Positions 7,332 to 16,926 of a DNA stretch of 64,000 bases are shown piece by piece. Each line of letters begins with the position of its first letter. The stretch's first letter is position 1. A program made the translations under genes and the position numbers. The notes under the pieces are model-generated. The model saw nothing but the letters and a program-made list of their open reading frames with translations, did no database searches and was not told the DNA's origin. This DNA is from Flavobacterium notoginsengisoli. Lineage in GTDB: Bacteria > Bacteroidota > Bacteroidia > Flavobacteriales > Flavobacteriaceae. The stretch spans positions 496,001 to 560,000 of the forward strand of contig NZ_JACHLB010000003.1 in the NCBI RefSeq assembly GCF_014207905.1, written 5' to 3'.

Positions 7332-8570
7332 ATGACAACATTAATCACAAACATACAAGAGTTACTTCAAGTTCGAGAAACTTTGATTAGCAAAGTTTCT
7401 GGTGCTGAAATGGCAGAGCTTCCAACAATTAAAAACGCTTTTTTAGTTCTAGAAAATGATCTTATTGCTGATTTTGGTTCAATGGAAAATCTTCCAAAAA
7501 TTAACGCAGATAAAGTTATTGATGCGACAGGAAAAGTAATCCTCCCTTCTTGGTGCGACAGCCATACACACATTGTCTATGCGGGAAATCGCGAACAGGA
7601 ATTTGTTGACCGAATTAATGGATTGACCTATGAAGAAATTGCCAATCGTGGTGGCGGTATTTTAAATTCGGCAAAAAAACTTAATAAAACTTCAGAAGAC
7701 GAAATTTACGAGCAATCTAAAATTCGCCTAGAAGAAGTAATGCATTTAGGAACAGGAGCGGTTGAAATAAAATCAGGATACGGATTAACAATTGAAGGCG
7801 AATTAAAAATGCTTCGTGTAATTAAAAAATTGGCAGAAAATTATCCTATTGCAATTAAAGCAACATTTTTGGGTGCTCATGCATTTCCAACTCACTATAA
7901 AGAAAACAAAGCTGGTTATATTGATGAAATCATTACTAAAATGATTCCTGAAATTGCCAAAAATAAATTAGCAGATTATGTTGATGTTTTCTGCGAAAGC
8001 GGTTATTTTTCTGTTGAAGAAACAGAAAAAATTATGCAGGCAGGAATTGAATTTGGTTTGAAACCAAAAATCCACGTCAATCAATTTAATTCTATTGGTG
8101 GAATTCAGGCTGGAGTTAAATTTGAAGCCCTTTCTGTTGATCATTTAGAAATTATGACTCCTGAAGATATTGAAGCTTTAAAAGAGTCTGAAACAATGCC
8201 TGTTGCTTTACCATCTTGTTCTTATTTTTTAAGCATTCCTTATACTCCTGCACGAGAAATTATAAAAGCGGGGCTGCCTTTAGCTTTGGCTACAGATTTT
8301 AATCCAGGTTCTACTCCATCCGGAAATATGAATTTTGTTGTAGCAACAGCTTGTATTAAAATGAAAATGACTCCAGAAGAAGCCATAAATGCAGCAACGA
8401 TAAATGGAGCTTACGCTATGGGACTTTCAGAAACTCATGGAAGCATTACAAAAGGCAAAAAAGCAAATTTAATCCTGACAAAACCTATTTCATCATATTA
8501 TCAGATTCCTTATGCGTTTGGAAGCAATTTAATAGAATCTGTTTTTGTTGAAGGTAAAATTCTCGAGTAA
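7332..8570 (+). CDS. hutI: imidazolonepropionase
   Basis: The 412-residue amidohydrolase is full length for HutI, third enzyme of histidine degradation (imidazolone propionate to formiminoglutamate). Visible family features are the metal-binding DSHTHIVYAGNREQEF segment, FLGAHAFPTHY, KIHVNQFNSIGG, the metal-site LATDFNPGSTPSG and the C-terminal GKKANLIL. The ATG at 7332 gives MTTLITNIQELLQ; an in-frame TTG at 7308 falls inside the upstream palindrome and is rejected. hutG lies one gene away, but no hutH or hutU is in the window. Confidence 0.95.
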   Translation: MTTLITNIQELLQVRETLISKVSGAEMAELPTIKNAFLVLENDLIADFGSMENLPKINADKVIDATGKVILPSWCDSHTHIVYAGNREQEFVDRINGLTYEEIANRGGGILNSAKKLNKTSEDEIYEQSKIRLEEVMHLGTGAVEIKSGYGLTIEGELKMLRVIKKLAENYPIAIKATFLGAHAFPTHYKENKAGYIDEIITKMIPEIAKNKLADYVDVFCESGYFSVEETEKIMQAGIEFGLKPKIHVNQFNSIGGIQAGVKFEALSVDHLEIMTPEDIEALKESETMPVALPSCSYFLSIPYTPAREIIKAGLPLALATDFNPGSTPSGNMNFVVATACIKMKMTPEEAINAATINGAYAMGLSETHGSITKGKKANLILTKPISSYYQIPYAFGSNLIESVFVEGKILE

Positions 8571-8597
8571 TATTTATATTCAATTATTACAATAAAA

Positions 8598-8630
8598 AAA
8601 GGTCTGTGAAAATGCACAGACCTTTAATAT
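8598..8630. terminator. bidirectional terminator between convergent genes
   Basis: AAAGGTCTGTG (8598-8608) and CACAGACCTTT (8615-8625) form a perfect 11-bp stem with a 6-base loop. The T run is longer on the minus strand (seven T), so it mainly serves the coiled-coil gene at 8661, but it also closes hutI. Confidence 0.85.
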
Positions 8631-8660
8631 CAAAGTGGTATTTTATCCCTTTTGGCTAAA

Positions 8661-9539
8661 TTATCTTAAGCTGAAGCTAGTTTTAGAAACTAATTCATCA
8701 TTATCAAAAACATTGATAAAGTAAGTTCCTTTTGCGAAATCTTTTCCTGGAAGATCTTCACTAACATTTACGCTTTTGTTTTCGTACTTAACAGTAGTTT
8801 TAAAGCTGTATGTTAAAGAATTATCTCCAAAACTTTCAGTTTTCTTTTCGCCTAAAACATTGTTTTTAGCGTCAATTACTTGAACATAATAAGTTTTGTC
8901 ACCAGATTTTGCAATTTGGTTTTCAGCAATTGTAAAGCTAACTTTTAAGATATCAGCACGACTTGCTTTATCTGTTTCAATTTGTTTTCCTGAGCTTCTC
9001 AATTTGTAAGCAGCAGTTTTTGTATTTAAAACAGATAATTTAGAACCTCTTTCTACAGTTTTAGAAAGCTCTTCGTTTTGACCAACTAAAACTTCATTAA
9101 ACTTCTTAGATTCTCCTAAAACTACGATAGTACTATCTCTCTGAGTTGTTAAAACACCGTTTTGTTTTTTCAATTCATCATTTTCAGCAACCAAAGTTTT
9201 CATTTTACTTTGCATAGCCTGAACTTGAGATTTGTATTTAGAAACGTCCCCTTTAGATTTGTTTAAATCATCCATTAAAGCAACTACTTTATCCCTTTCT
9301 TGGATCAACTCATCAGACATTGAAGTATTTTCAGCAATTGCAGCATCATAAGTTGCTTTTAACTCCTGCAAATCTTTCATAACAGATTCTTTCTCTGTCA
9401 TAGATGTTGTAAGTTCTGTTTTAACTACTTCTGAATCAGAAGATAATTTAAAAATATACACTAAGCTACCAATTAGTAGGACTGCTAAAACCGCGATTAT
9501 CGCTTTTAGACTTGAATTGTTGTTCTTTGGGTTTTCCAT
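8661..9539 (-). CDS. membrane-anchored coiled-coil protein, unknown function
   Basis: The 292-residue protein has one transmembrane helix (about residues 12-30), a long coiled coil (about 35-165, repeated heptad-like ESVMKDLQELK and ENDELKKQNGVL) and a C-terminal beta-rich domain of about 120 residues with TYYVQVIDAKNNVLG and GTYFINVFDNDELVSKTSFSLR. Similar flavobacterial proteins have been labelled ParA or chromosome partitioning, but no P-loop is present, so that name is unsupported. It may be an envelope-spanning structural protein. It lies opposite to and between hutI and hutG. Confidence 0.75.
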   Translation of the reverse strand: MENPKNNNSSLKAIIAVLAVLLIGSLVYIFKLSSDSEVVKTELTTSMTEKESVMKDLQELKATYDAAIAENTSMSDELIQERDKVVALMDDLNKSKGDVSKYKSQVQAMQSKMKTLVAENDELKKQNGVLTTQRDSTIVVLGESKKFNEVLVGQNEELSKTVERGSKLSVLNTKTAAYKLRSSGKQIETDKASRADILKVSFTIAENQIAKSGDKTYYVQVIDAKNNVLGEKKTESFGDNSLTYSFKTTVKYENKSVNVSEDLPGKDFAKGTYFINVFDNDELVSKTSFSLR

Positions 9540-9562
9540 ATTTAAAAAATTTTCTTTAATAA

Positions 9563-9570
9563 CAAATTTA
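9563..9570 (-). promoter_or_regulatory. candidate -7 box of the coiled-coil gene
   Basis: TAAATTTG on the minus strand matches TAnnTTTG exactly, 23 bases before the ATG. No clear TTG -33 box is present at the right distance. Confidence 0.3.
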
Positions 9571-9612
9571 AGAATTAATATAAGGTAATAACGTAAGTTA
9601 GTACAATTATAT

Positions 9613-9620
9613 TATTTTTG
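9613..9620 (+). promoter_or_regulatory. candidate -7 box of hutG
   Basis: TATTTTTG matches TAnnTTTG exactly, 17 bases before the hutG ATG. No clear -33 box is seen. It is divergent from the candidate box at 9563-9570. Confidence 0.3.
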
Positions 9621-9637
9621 GAAAATAAATTTTTTTA

Positions 9638-10675
9638 ATGGAGAAATTAATCCCTTTCACTATAAATGATTTAGCAAAAGTCACAAATCATCGAAGTGGT
9701 GAAATAAAGTTCGGAGAAAAAATGATTGTCATTCCATCTGGAGCTGACAAAGTTGATTTTCTAAAACAAAGTGAAGCTAAATATGTGCTTTTAGGAATTC
9801 CTGAAGATATTGGTGTGCGTGCCAATTACGGAAGACCTGGAGCTGCTTCTGCATGGCAGTGTGCCATAAAAAGTATTGCCAACATTCAACACAACAGATT
9901 TTCTAAAGGAAGTAACATTATTATTCTAGGACATATAAATGTTGCTGATGAAATGCGTGAAGTTGAAAACTTAGATTTTAACGACATCGACGATCGTTCT
10001 AAATTAAGTCAGCTGGTTGAAAAAATAGACAAAGAAGTATCTCATATTATATTTACGATTATTAAAGCTGGAAAAACACCTATTATTATTGGTGGCGGTC
10101 ATAATAACGCTTACGGAAATATTAAAGGTGCCGCTTTAGCGAAAGGAAAACCAATAAATGCTATTAATTTTGATGCCCATTCTGATTTCAGAATTTTAGA
10201 AGGCCGTCATAGCGGAAATGGATTTTCATACGCTTATGAAGAAGGTTTTCTAAAAAAATATTTCATTTTTGGATTGCATGAAAATTACACTTCAAAAAGC
10301 GTTTTAGATATTATTAAAAAACTAGAAGATAGAGTTCGCTATAATACTTACGACAGCGTAAACATCAGAAAAGAAAAAGACTTTAATCGTGAAATGATTA
10401 CTGCCTTAGATTTTATTAAAAATGATGCTTTCGGAATTGAAATAGATTTGGATGCAATTCCAAATATTGCCAGCAGCGCTATGACTATAAGCGGTTTTTC
10501 TGTAGAAGAACTAAGACAATTTGTTTCCTTTTTTGCAGAACATAAAAACGCCGCCTATATTCATATTTGCGAAGGAGCACCAGACTTAGACAATGCACCA
10601 AACAATAATTTAATTGGAAAATTAATTGGTTATTTGGTAACCGATTTTATAAAAGCAAACTTAGAACAGGATTGA
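9638..10675 (+). CDS. hutG: formimidoylglutamase (arginase family)
   Basis: The 345-residue enzyme belongs to the ureohydrolase (arginase/agmatinase) family, with the manganese-site motifs IIGGGHNNAYG, NFDAHSDFR and EIDLDAIP. Family context points to N-formimino-glutamate hydrolysis to glutamate and formamide, the last step of one histidine-degradation route, and hutI nearby supports this. The third motif ends DAIP instead of the common DAxD. Its start is the ATG at 9638. It is transcribed alone. Arginase proper is less likely because of the GGGHNN variant and the long N-terminal extension of about 90 residues. Confidence 0.87.
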   Translation: MEKLIPFTINDLAKVTNHRSGEIKFGEKMIVIPSGADKVDFLKQSEAKYVLLGIPEDIGVRANYGRPGAASAWQCAIKSIANIQHNRFSKGSNIIILGHINVADEMREVENLDFNDIDDRSKLSQLVEKIDKEVSHIIFTIIKAGKTPIIIGGGHNNAYGNIKGAALAKGKPINAINFDAHSDFRILEGRHSGNGFSYAYEEGFLKKYFIFGLHENYTSKSVLDIIKKLEDRVRYNTYDSVNIRKEKDFNREMITALDFIKNDAFGIEIDLDAIPNIASSAMTISGFSVEELRQFVSFFAEHKNAAYIHICEGAPDLDNAPNNNLIGKLIGYLVTDFIKANLEQD

Positions 10676-10758
10676 TTTTGAACACCAATTTCAATCCTGT
10701 AACTAAGCAGGTTTGCCAAATAAAAGCAAAATCAAACAAACGATTGGCTGAATAAACC

Positions 10759-10766
10759 TATCTTTG
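10759..10766 (+). promoter_or_regulatory. candidate -7 box of the DEAD-box helicase gene
   Basis: TATCTTTG matches TAnnTTTG exactly and lies 45 bases before the ATG. The nearest TTG (10744-10746) is only 12 bases upstream, shorter than usual. Confidence 0.35.
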
Positions 10767-10811
10767 CACAGCATTTTAGTACATTAAACTAAAATACCTA
10801 ACAAATTAGAT

Positions 10812-12059
10812 ATGTTATTCGAAGATTTATCACTTTCAAAAAGTATACAAAGAGCCGTATTTGAAGAAGGCTATTTAAATCCGACTCCTATTCAGGAAAA
10901 ATCCATTCCTGTGGTTTTAGAAGGGCGAGATTTAATTGGCTGCGCGCAGACAGGAACAGGAAAAACGGCAGCATTTGCTATCCCAATTATACATCAATTA
11001 CACCGAATTGTTGGTTCTTCAAAAAAGGCAAAACAAATTCGTGCGCTTGTGGTTACGCCTACTCGCGAACTTGCTGTACAAATTGGACAAAGTTTTGACA
11101 CTTATGCAAAATATACCAATTTAACACAGCTGACTATTTTTGGCGGTGTTTCACAAAATCCGCAAGTTGATGCTTTAAAAAACGGCATTGATATTTTAGT
11201 AGCTACTCCAGGCCGTTTATTAGATTTACACAAACAAGGTTTTCTTGATTTGAATCATTTACATACTTTGGTGCTTGACGAAGCTGATCAAATGCTGGAT
11301 ATGGGTTTTATAAACGATGTCAAAAAAATCATAAAGCTAACACCTAAAAACAGACAAACATTACTTTTCTCAGCAACAATGCCAATTGCCATTCGTGAAT
11401 TGGCAGAAATGTTTCTTCAAGATCCTGAAAAAGTAGAAGTTTCTCCTGTTTCATCAACAGCAGAAAATGTAGAACAACGCGTTTATTTTGTTGATAAAAC
11501 AGAAAAGAGAAACTTGTTGTATAAGTTGATTAAGGAAGAAAATTTATCAAACGTACTTGTTTTTTCGAGAACAAAACACGGCGCTGACAATGTTGTAAAA
11601 GCGCTTCGCAAGAAAGACATTCCAGCTGAAGCTATTCATGGAGATAAATCTCAAAATGCCAGACAACGCGTTTTAGATGCTTTTAAAAATAAAGAAGTTG
11701 GGGTTTTAGTTGCAACAGATATTGCTGCAAGAGGAATTGATATTGAACAATTACCTTATGTTATCAATTTTGATTTGCCTAATATTCCAGAAACCTATGT
11801 ACACCGTATTGGTCGTACAGGACGTGCAGGAAATGGAGGAATTGCAATTTCTTTCTGTGGAAAAGATGAAGAGCCTTACTGGAAAGATATTAAAAAGCTG
11901 ATCAAAGTAGATGTACAAATCATTACAGATCATCCGTACCCATGGCATTCAGGAAGTCCAGAAGCTGGAGAAAAACCTAAAAACTCAAACAGAAGCGGTG
12001 GAGCTCATAAATCGAGAAAATCTAATTCTTCCAAGAAAAACAAAAAACGCTGGTATTAA
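10812..12059 (+). CDS. DEAD-box ATP-dependent RNA helicase, RhlE-like
   Basis: The 415-residue helicase has all the core motifs: Q motif (NPTPIQEKSIP), Walker A AQTGTGKT, PTRELAVQ, TPGRLLDL, DEAD in VLDEADQMLDMGF, SAT, and the C-domain motifs ARGIDIEQLPYVINFDLP and HRIGRTGRAG. A lysine- and serine-rich tail of about 30 residues (HKSRKSNSSKKNKKRWY at the end) should add RNA affinity. It probably remodels RNA in ribosome assembly or cold growth, as RhlE proteins do. It converges on the hybrid kinase gene with a 4-base stop-stop overlap. Confidence 0.93.
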   Translation: MLFEDLSLSKSIQRAVFEEGYLNPTPIQEKSIPVVLEGRDLIGCAQTGTGKTAAFAIPIIHQLHRIVGSSKKAKQIRALVVTPTRELAVQIGQSFDTYAKYTNLTQLTIFGGVSQNPQVDALKNGIDILVATPGRLLDLHKQGFLDLNHLHTLVLDEADQMLDMGFINDVKKIIKLTPKNRQTLLFSATMPIAIRELAEMFLQDPEKVEVSPVSSTAENVEQRVYFVDKTEKRNLLYKLIKEENLSNVLVFSRTKHGADNVVKALRKKDIPAEAIHGDKSQNARQRVLDAFKNKEVGVLVATDIAARGIDIEQLPYVINFDLPNIPETYVHRIGRTGRAGNGGIAISFCGKDEEPYWKDIKKLIKVDVQIITDHPYPWHSGSPEAGEKPKNSNRSGGAHKSRKSNSSKKNKKRWY

Positions 12060-12072
12060 ACAGCGTTTTTTT
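12045..12072. terminator. bidirectional terminator containing both stop codons
   Basis: AAACGCTG (12045-12052) and CAGCGTTT (12061-12068) form a stem that extends by A-T pairs on the outside. The 8-base loop (12053-12060) holds the overlapping stops of the helicase (12057-12059) and of the opposite-strand kinase (12056-12058). T runs are present on both sides. Confidence 0.8.
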
Positions 12073-14236
12073 CGTTTATAAGGAAATTTATTATTTTAAA
12101 TAATTTTACTGGTTCAAAAGGCTTTATAATAATATCATTCATACCAGCTGTAATGGCTTCATCTGTAATTTCATCTTTATCAAAAGCAGTTAAAGCAACA
12201 ATCGGCGTTTCGATTCCCAAAAGGCGAATTCGTTTTGTGGTTTCAAATCCGTTCATTAAAGGCATATTGATATCCATTAAAATCAAATCAAAAACTTCAT
12301 TTTCTAAGATTTTCAATGCTGCGAAACCATCATCAACAACCTTACAGGCATAATTGTTTTTTTCAATAATCTTTTTGGTTACCAATTGATTGATCAAATT
12401 ATCCTCAACAACCAAAATTTTATAGATTTCATTTGAAGTTAAATCGACTTCAATTTCATTAATTATACTTTTAGTTTTAGCTAAATCATGCTCAAAGGCA
12501 ATTACAAACGAAAATGAAGTTCCTTTTCCTAGATCACTATCCAATGTAATCGTACTTCCAAAAAGTCCCAACAACCTTTTTACGATACTAAGCCCTAAAC
12601 CAGTTCCTTGATAATCGGCATCTTTACGCCCGACTTGAACAAATTTTTCAAAAATCTTACTCTGGTCTACTGCTGCGATACCAATTCCGTTGTCTTTAAC
12701 CATAAAATTCAAGTAATTTAGCTTTCCTTCAACATTCACTAAATCTACTTTTATTTCTACTTCTCCTTCTTTCGTGAATTTTAATGCATTACTTACTAAG
12801 TTCATCAAAATTTGTGATAATCGAAGTTTATCTCCAATCAAATATTCTGGAATTGCAGGGTCAACATCTATAGAAATTTTGTTATTATTTTTCTGAGAAA
12901 GAAAAGATAGTGAGTTCTTAATAACAGTGATTTCGTCTAAAATATTAAATGTAAAATTTTCTAGAACAATCTTATTTTCTTCTATCTTATTAATCTGAAG
13001 AATATCATTTACCAAAGAAAGTAAATATCTAGCGGAGAATTTTAGAGAACTTAAATGTTGGCTTTTGGAGATTTCCTCATGCTCTTCTAAAAGCATATTG
13101 GTGATACCAACAACACCATACAGCGGAGTACGCAATTCATGGCTAATAGTAGAAATAAACTGAGTTTTTAACAGAGAAGCTTCTTCGGCTATTTCTTTTG
13201 CTTTTAAAAGCTCTAAATTATGTTTTTTCTTATATCGAATATTCTTTATTAAAGTGATAATTAAGAAAAGAAGAATCAAAGAAATAAGAATAAATAGAAT
13301 TACAATAATTCTTGATTTTTTCAGACTTTGAGATTGTTCTACTTTTTCATTTTCGATCTTATCAATCTCTCTTTTATATTCATCGAGTTCTAGTCTTATT
13401 CCTGCACTGGAAGCTTTTTTTAACTTTCCCTCATTATAAATCTCTTCTGAAATTTTATTATATTTTTTTAAAGTCTCGTAAGCTTCTTTATGTCTATCAA
13501 TTTTATTTAAAAAGGTAGCATATTCTAAATAGGCATTTGATAAATCTGTTTTTTCCTCGCACTTATTTCCCGCTTCTATTGCTTTTAAAAAATAAGCATC
13601 AGCCTCATCATTCTGTTTTTTATAACTTAAATAAATACCATTAAGCATATTAACAATAACTTCTGTAGAATCATCTGCATATTTCATGTTATTGTTTACA
13701 TACTTTAAGAAAAGATATCCTTCATCGTAATTTTTAATATCAAAATACGCCCAAGCTATATTGACATTCGTAAAAAACACATCTTTTAAGTTATTTGTTT
13801 TTAAGCAGTACGCGATCGCCTTTTTATAGTATCGAATTCCTTGATCAAATTCTCCTCGATCAAAGCAATGCATATTTCCTAAATTATTGTAAATATTGGC
13901 TTTGATAGAATCGTTACTGGTTTTATTAGCATAACCTAAACTTTTTTTATAAAAAAAGATAGACTTATCAAATTCTGACACCGCATTATAATTAGCAGCG
14001 ATTATATTGTAAGACCGTGCAATAAGACAATTATCCTTTTGCATTGTAGCCTCATTTAAGGCAGTTCGAGAAAGTATTAGTGATTTTTCAAAGTTAGATT
14101 CTCTGAAATACGAAAGTGCCTGTTTAACTAGTTTTTCTGTTTTAGGATTTAATCCACAATCAGATTGCGCCATAGCCGAATTTATGCTGAAATTCAGGCA
14201 AAAAAATAGAAGTAAATAAATCCGTTTTTGGGGCAT
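12056..14236 (-). CDS. hybrid sensor histidine kinase with TPR sensor domain
   Basis: With the ATG at 14236 the protein has 726 residues; a TTG at 14257 would add seven. Order: signal peptide (ending near NSAMAQS), TPR repeats in the periplasm (about 30-275), a coiled segment, one membrane helix (about 310-332), HisKA with FISTISHELRTPLYG (phospho-histidine H366), HATPase_c (N-box LMNLVSNALKFT, GTGLGLSIV), and a C-terminal receiver (VVEDNLINQLV, phospho-acceptor D655 in LMDINMPLMNG). No output DNA-binding domain or neighbouring regulator is seen, so the receiver may pass phosphate to a separate partner or feed back on the kinase. Confidence 0.92.
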   Translation of the reverse strand: MPQKRIYLLLFFCLNFSINSAMAQSDCGLNPKTEKLVKQALSYFRESNFEKSLILSRTALNEATMQKDNCLIARSYNIIAANYNAVSEFDKSIFFYKKSLGYANKTSNDSIKANIYNNLGNMHCFDRGEFDQGIRYYKKAIAYCLKTNNLKDVFFTNVNIAWAYFDIKNYDEGYLFLKYVNNNMKYADDSTEVIVNMLNGIYLSYKKQNDEADAYFLKAIEAGNKCEEKTDLSNAYLEYATFLNKIDRHKEAYETLKKYNKISEEIYNEGKLKKASSAGIRLELDEYKREIDKIENEKVEQSQSLKKSRIIVILFILISLILLFLIITLIKNIRYKKKHNLELLKAKEIAEEASLLKTQFISTISHELRTPLYGVVGITNMLLEEHEEISKSQHLSSLKFSARYLLSLVNDILQINKIEENKIVLENFTFNILDEITVIKNSLSFLSQKNNNKISIDVDPAIPEYLIGDKLRLSQILMNLVSNALKFTKEGEVEIKVDLVNVEGKLNYLNFMVKDNGIGIAAVDQSKIFEKFVQVGRKDADYQGTGLGLSIVKRLLGLFGSTITLDSDLGKGTSFSFVIAFEHDLAKTKSIINEIEVDLTSNEIYKILVVEDNLINQLVTKKIIEKNNYACKVVDDGFAALKILENEVFDLILMDINMPLMNGFETTKRIRLLGIETPIVALTAFDKDEITDEAITAGMNDIIIKPFEPVKLFKIINFLINEKNAV

Positions 14237-14276
14237 CAATCGGGCTAGTTTAATCAAATATACACTTTAAAATAAA

Positions 14277-14310
14277 AAAAAGCTGTATTTCAAAAAAAAA
14301 TACAGCTTTT
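14277..14310 (-). terminator. terminator of the dicarboxylate symporter gene
   Basis: AAAAGCTGTATTT and AAATACAGCTTTT (right arm 14298-14310) form a perfect stem. A run of T follows on the minus strand. Confidence 0.85.
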
Positions 14311-14364
14311 CAATTGTTATTTAGACAACTAAGGTTAAAATTGTAATCTCAGCGCTACTTTTTC

Positions 14365-15627
14365 TTATTCTTTAGCATCTTCCCATTGCCCTACTACAGA
14401 GGTAGCTAGAGCATTTCCTAAAACATTGGTTGCACTTCTAAACATATCGCAAAAGTGGTCAATTGGCAAAATTAATGCGATACCTTCTACAGGAATATCA
14501 AACATTCCACAAGTAGCTGCTACAACTACTAAACTTGCTCTTGGAACACCTGCTATACCTTTACTTGTTAACATCAAAACCAAAAGCATTGCCATTTGTG
14601 TTCCTAAATCCAAATGTACGTTGTAGAACTGTGCGATAAATATACTTGCAAAAGTCATATACATCATACTTCCGTCAAGATTAAATGAATATCCAAGAGG
14701 AAGCATGAAAGAAACAATTTTATCCTTTACACCAAAACCTTCTAATTCTTCTGTCAACTTAGGAAATACAGCTTCACTACTTGTTGTACCAAAAGCAATT
14801 GCTAAAGGCCCAGTAATACGCTTTAACAACTCTGTCATTCTTCCTTTTAAGAAAATATACCCAACAGCAATTAAAATGATCCAAAGTGTACTGATACCAA
14901 TTAAGAATGATCCGAAAAATTTAAAATAAGTAATTATCAATTCTTCTGCATCTCGAATAGCAAATACTCCTGCAATTGCTCCAAAAACACCAATTGGCGC
15001 AAATTTCATAACGTAATTTACCATTTTTAAAACGATGTGAGACAACTTATCAAAAGCACCAATAATCGGTTTTACCTTCTCTCCTAAAGATGCAGCTGCC
15101 AATCCAAAGAAAATTGAGAAAACGACAATCTGCAGAATTTCATTAGTTGCCATAGCTTCAACGATACTTTTTGGTACGATATGCTCAACGAAATTGTCAA
15201 AAGACAAGTTTTGAGTTTTACCAGTAACTTCAGAAGCTGCCGCCATATCCACATGGTCTAGTTTTAATCCAACACCTGGCTCTAATATATTTACATAAAA
15301 CAATCCAATTAACAATGAGATGAATGAAGCCGTAAAAAACCACCCAATAGCTTTTCCTCCAATTCTTCCAACGGTTTTAATATCACCTAATTTCGCAATT
15401 CCTACTACCAAAGTTGTAAAAACCAAAGGAGAAATAATCATTTGCACCAAACGAATGAAGACGGTTGCCAACATTTTTATTTTACTACTAAATGCTTGTG
15501 CAGCTTCGGGCGAAATGCTATTGTGCAATATAATTCCTAATACAGCTCCAAGAACCATAGCAATTATAATTTGCCCTGTTAATCCCGAAAAAAATGATTG
15601 TTTTTTAGTTTCTGTAACTTCTTGCAT
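14365..15627 (-). CDS. dicarboxylate/amino acid:cation symporter (DAACS, GltP/DctA type)
   Basis: The 420-residue inner-membrane protein has the DAACS (SLC1-like) signatures: FGTTSSEAVFPKL in hairpin loop 1, SFNLDGSMMYMTFASIFIAQ in TM7, and SKGIAGVPRASLVVVAAT in hairpin loop 2. The family imports glutamate, aspartate or C4-dicarboxylates with protons or sodium. The TM8 region reads DHFCDMFRSATNVLGNA, where an Asp plus an Arg near this position often marks acidic amino-acid or dicarboxylate binding. It is a single gene with its own terminator. Exact substrate is not decidable here. Confidence 0.9.
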   Translation of the reverse strand: MQEVTETKKQSFFSGLTGQIIIAMVLGAVLGIILHNSISPEAAQAFSSKIKMLATVFIRLVQMIISPLVFTTLVVGIAKLGDIKTVGRIGGKAIGWFFTASFISLLIGLFYVNILEPGVGLKLDHVDMAAASEVTGKTQNLSFDNFVEHIVPKSIVEAMATNEILQIVVFSIFFGLAAASLGEKVKPIIGAFDKLSHIVLKMVNYVMKFAPIGVFGAIAGVFAIRDAEELIITYFKFFGSFLIGISTLWIILIAVGYIFLKGRMTELLKRITGPLAIAFGTTSSEAVFPKLTEELEGFGVKDKIVSFMLPLGYSFNLDGSMMYMTFASIFIAQFYNVHLDLGTQMAMLLVLMLTSKGIAGVPRASLVVVAATCGMFDIPVEGIALILPIDHFCDMFRSATNVLGNALATSVVGQWEDAKE

Positions 15628-15679
15628 TAATTTATTTTTTGATTATTAAAATATAAGACCCTCACTGTCTTACCTTTTA

Positions 15680-16738
15680 CTAATATGTTTTATTGATTAA
15701 ATAAAAATCAGCTAAAACAATTGCTGCCATTGCTTCCACAATTGGCACTGCGCGAGGCACTACACACGGATCATGACGTCCTTTTCCTGTCATTGGTGTA
15801 ATGTTTCCTTTATTATCTAATGAGTCTTGCGTTTGCATAATAGTTGCAACAGGCTTAAAAGCTACTCTAAAATAAATATCCATTCCGTTGCTAATTCCGC
15901 CTTGGATTCCGCCAGAAAGATTAGTTTTTGTAGTTCCGTCAGGATTGTATAAATCATTGTGCTCGCTTCCTTTCATTTCAGAACCTGAGAAACCACTTCC
16001 GTATTCAAAACCTTTTACCGCATTTATAGAAAGCATTGCTTTTCCTAATTCTGCATGAAGCTTATCAAAAACAGGTTCTCCTAAACCAACTGGAACATTT
16101 TGGATAACGCAAGTTACAACACCTCCAACAGTATCTCCTTGTTTGCGAATATCACGAATGTATTCTTCCATAATCGCTGCCGATTTTTCATCAGGACAAC
16201 GCACAGGATTACTTTCTATTTTAGAAAAATCTAATTCTTGATATGGAGTATCTAAATGAATTGGACCTACAGAAGAAACATAAGCATTGATCTTAATTTC
16301 AGAAAGCATTTGTTTTGCAATGGCTCCTGCCACTACTCTACTTGCTGTTTCTCTCGCAGAACTTCTTCCGCCACCGCGATAATCACGGAAACCATATTTT
16401 TGATCATAAACATAATCAGCATGGCTTGGCCTGTAGTTATCTTTTATATGAGAATAATCGTCAGACTTTTGATTGGTATTTGGAATGATAAAACCAATTG
16501 GAGTTCCAGTTGTTTTTCCTTCAAAAATTCCAGATAAAAACTGTACTGCATCTGGTTCTTTTCTTTGTGTCACAATTGCTGATTGACCAGGCTTTCTACG
16601 AGCCATATCTAATTCAATTGCTTCAAAATCTAGTTGAATTCCAGGAGGGCATCCATCGATGATTCCGCCTAAAGCTTCACCGTGAGATTCTCCAAATGTT
16701 GTTACTTTATATAGTTTGCCGAAGCTGTTTCCTGCCAT
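15680..16738 (-). CDS. aroC: chorismate synthase
   Basis: The 352-residue enzyme is full length and catalyses the last shikimate step (EPSP to chorismate, needing reduced FMN). Conserved blocks are visible from the start: [18 protein letters not shown], the RRKPGQS loop, [21 protein letters not shown] and the C-terminal [19 protein letters not shown]. It stands alone on the minus strand, with a TACATTTG -7-like box on that strand at 16762-16755. Confidence 0.97.
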   Translation of the reverse strand: MAGNSFGKLYKVTTFGESHGEALGGIIDGCPPGIQLDFEAIELDMARRKPGQSAIVTQRKEPDAVQFLSGIFEGKTTGTPIGFIIPNTNQKSDDYSHIKDNYRPSHADYVYDQKYGFRDYRGGGRSSARETASRVVAGAIAKQMLSEIKINAYVSSVGPIHLDTPYQELDFSKIESNPVRCPDEKSAAIMEEYIRDIRKQGDTVGGVVTCVIQNVPVGLGEPVFDKLHAELGKAMLSINAVKGFEYGSGFSGSEMKGSEHNDLYNPDGTTKTNLSGGIQGGISNGMDIYFRVAFKPVATIMQTQDSLDNKGNITPMTGKGRHDPCVVPRAVPIVEAMAAIVLADFYLINKTY

Positions 16739-16754
16739 TGTAATTTGTTTTGAG

Positions 16755-16762
16755 CAAATGTA
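16755..16762 (-). promoter_or_regulatory. candidate -7 box of aroC
   Basis: TACATTTG on the minus strand matches TAnnTTTG exactly, 16 bases before the aroC ATG. No TTG is found at the expected -33 distance. Confidence 0.35.
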
Positions 16763-16926
16763 AGTTTTATGAATTAAATTAAAAAATTTAAAACTGGTAT
16801 TATTAACTAAACATTAACTGGAATAAAAATCACAATTTGGTAAAATTATCCGCTTTTTCATAACCTTTTGATAAAATAAATCTGCGCCGATTTTTCTTAA
16901 TTTGTAAAACTTCAAATCAAGAAAAA

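Noticed and set aside
8661..9539. Label 'ParA / chromosome partitioning' for the coiled-coil protein
   Set aside because: It has no P-loop; the sequence is a membrane helix, coiled coil and beta-rich tail.
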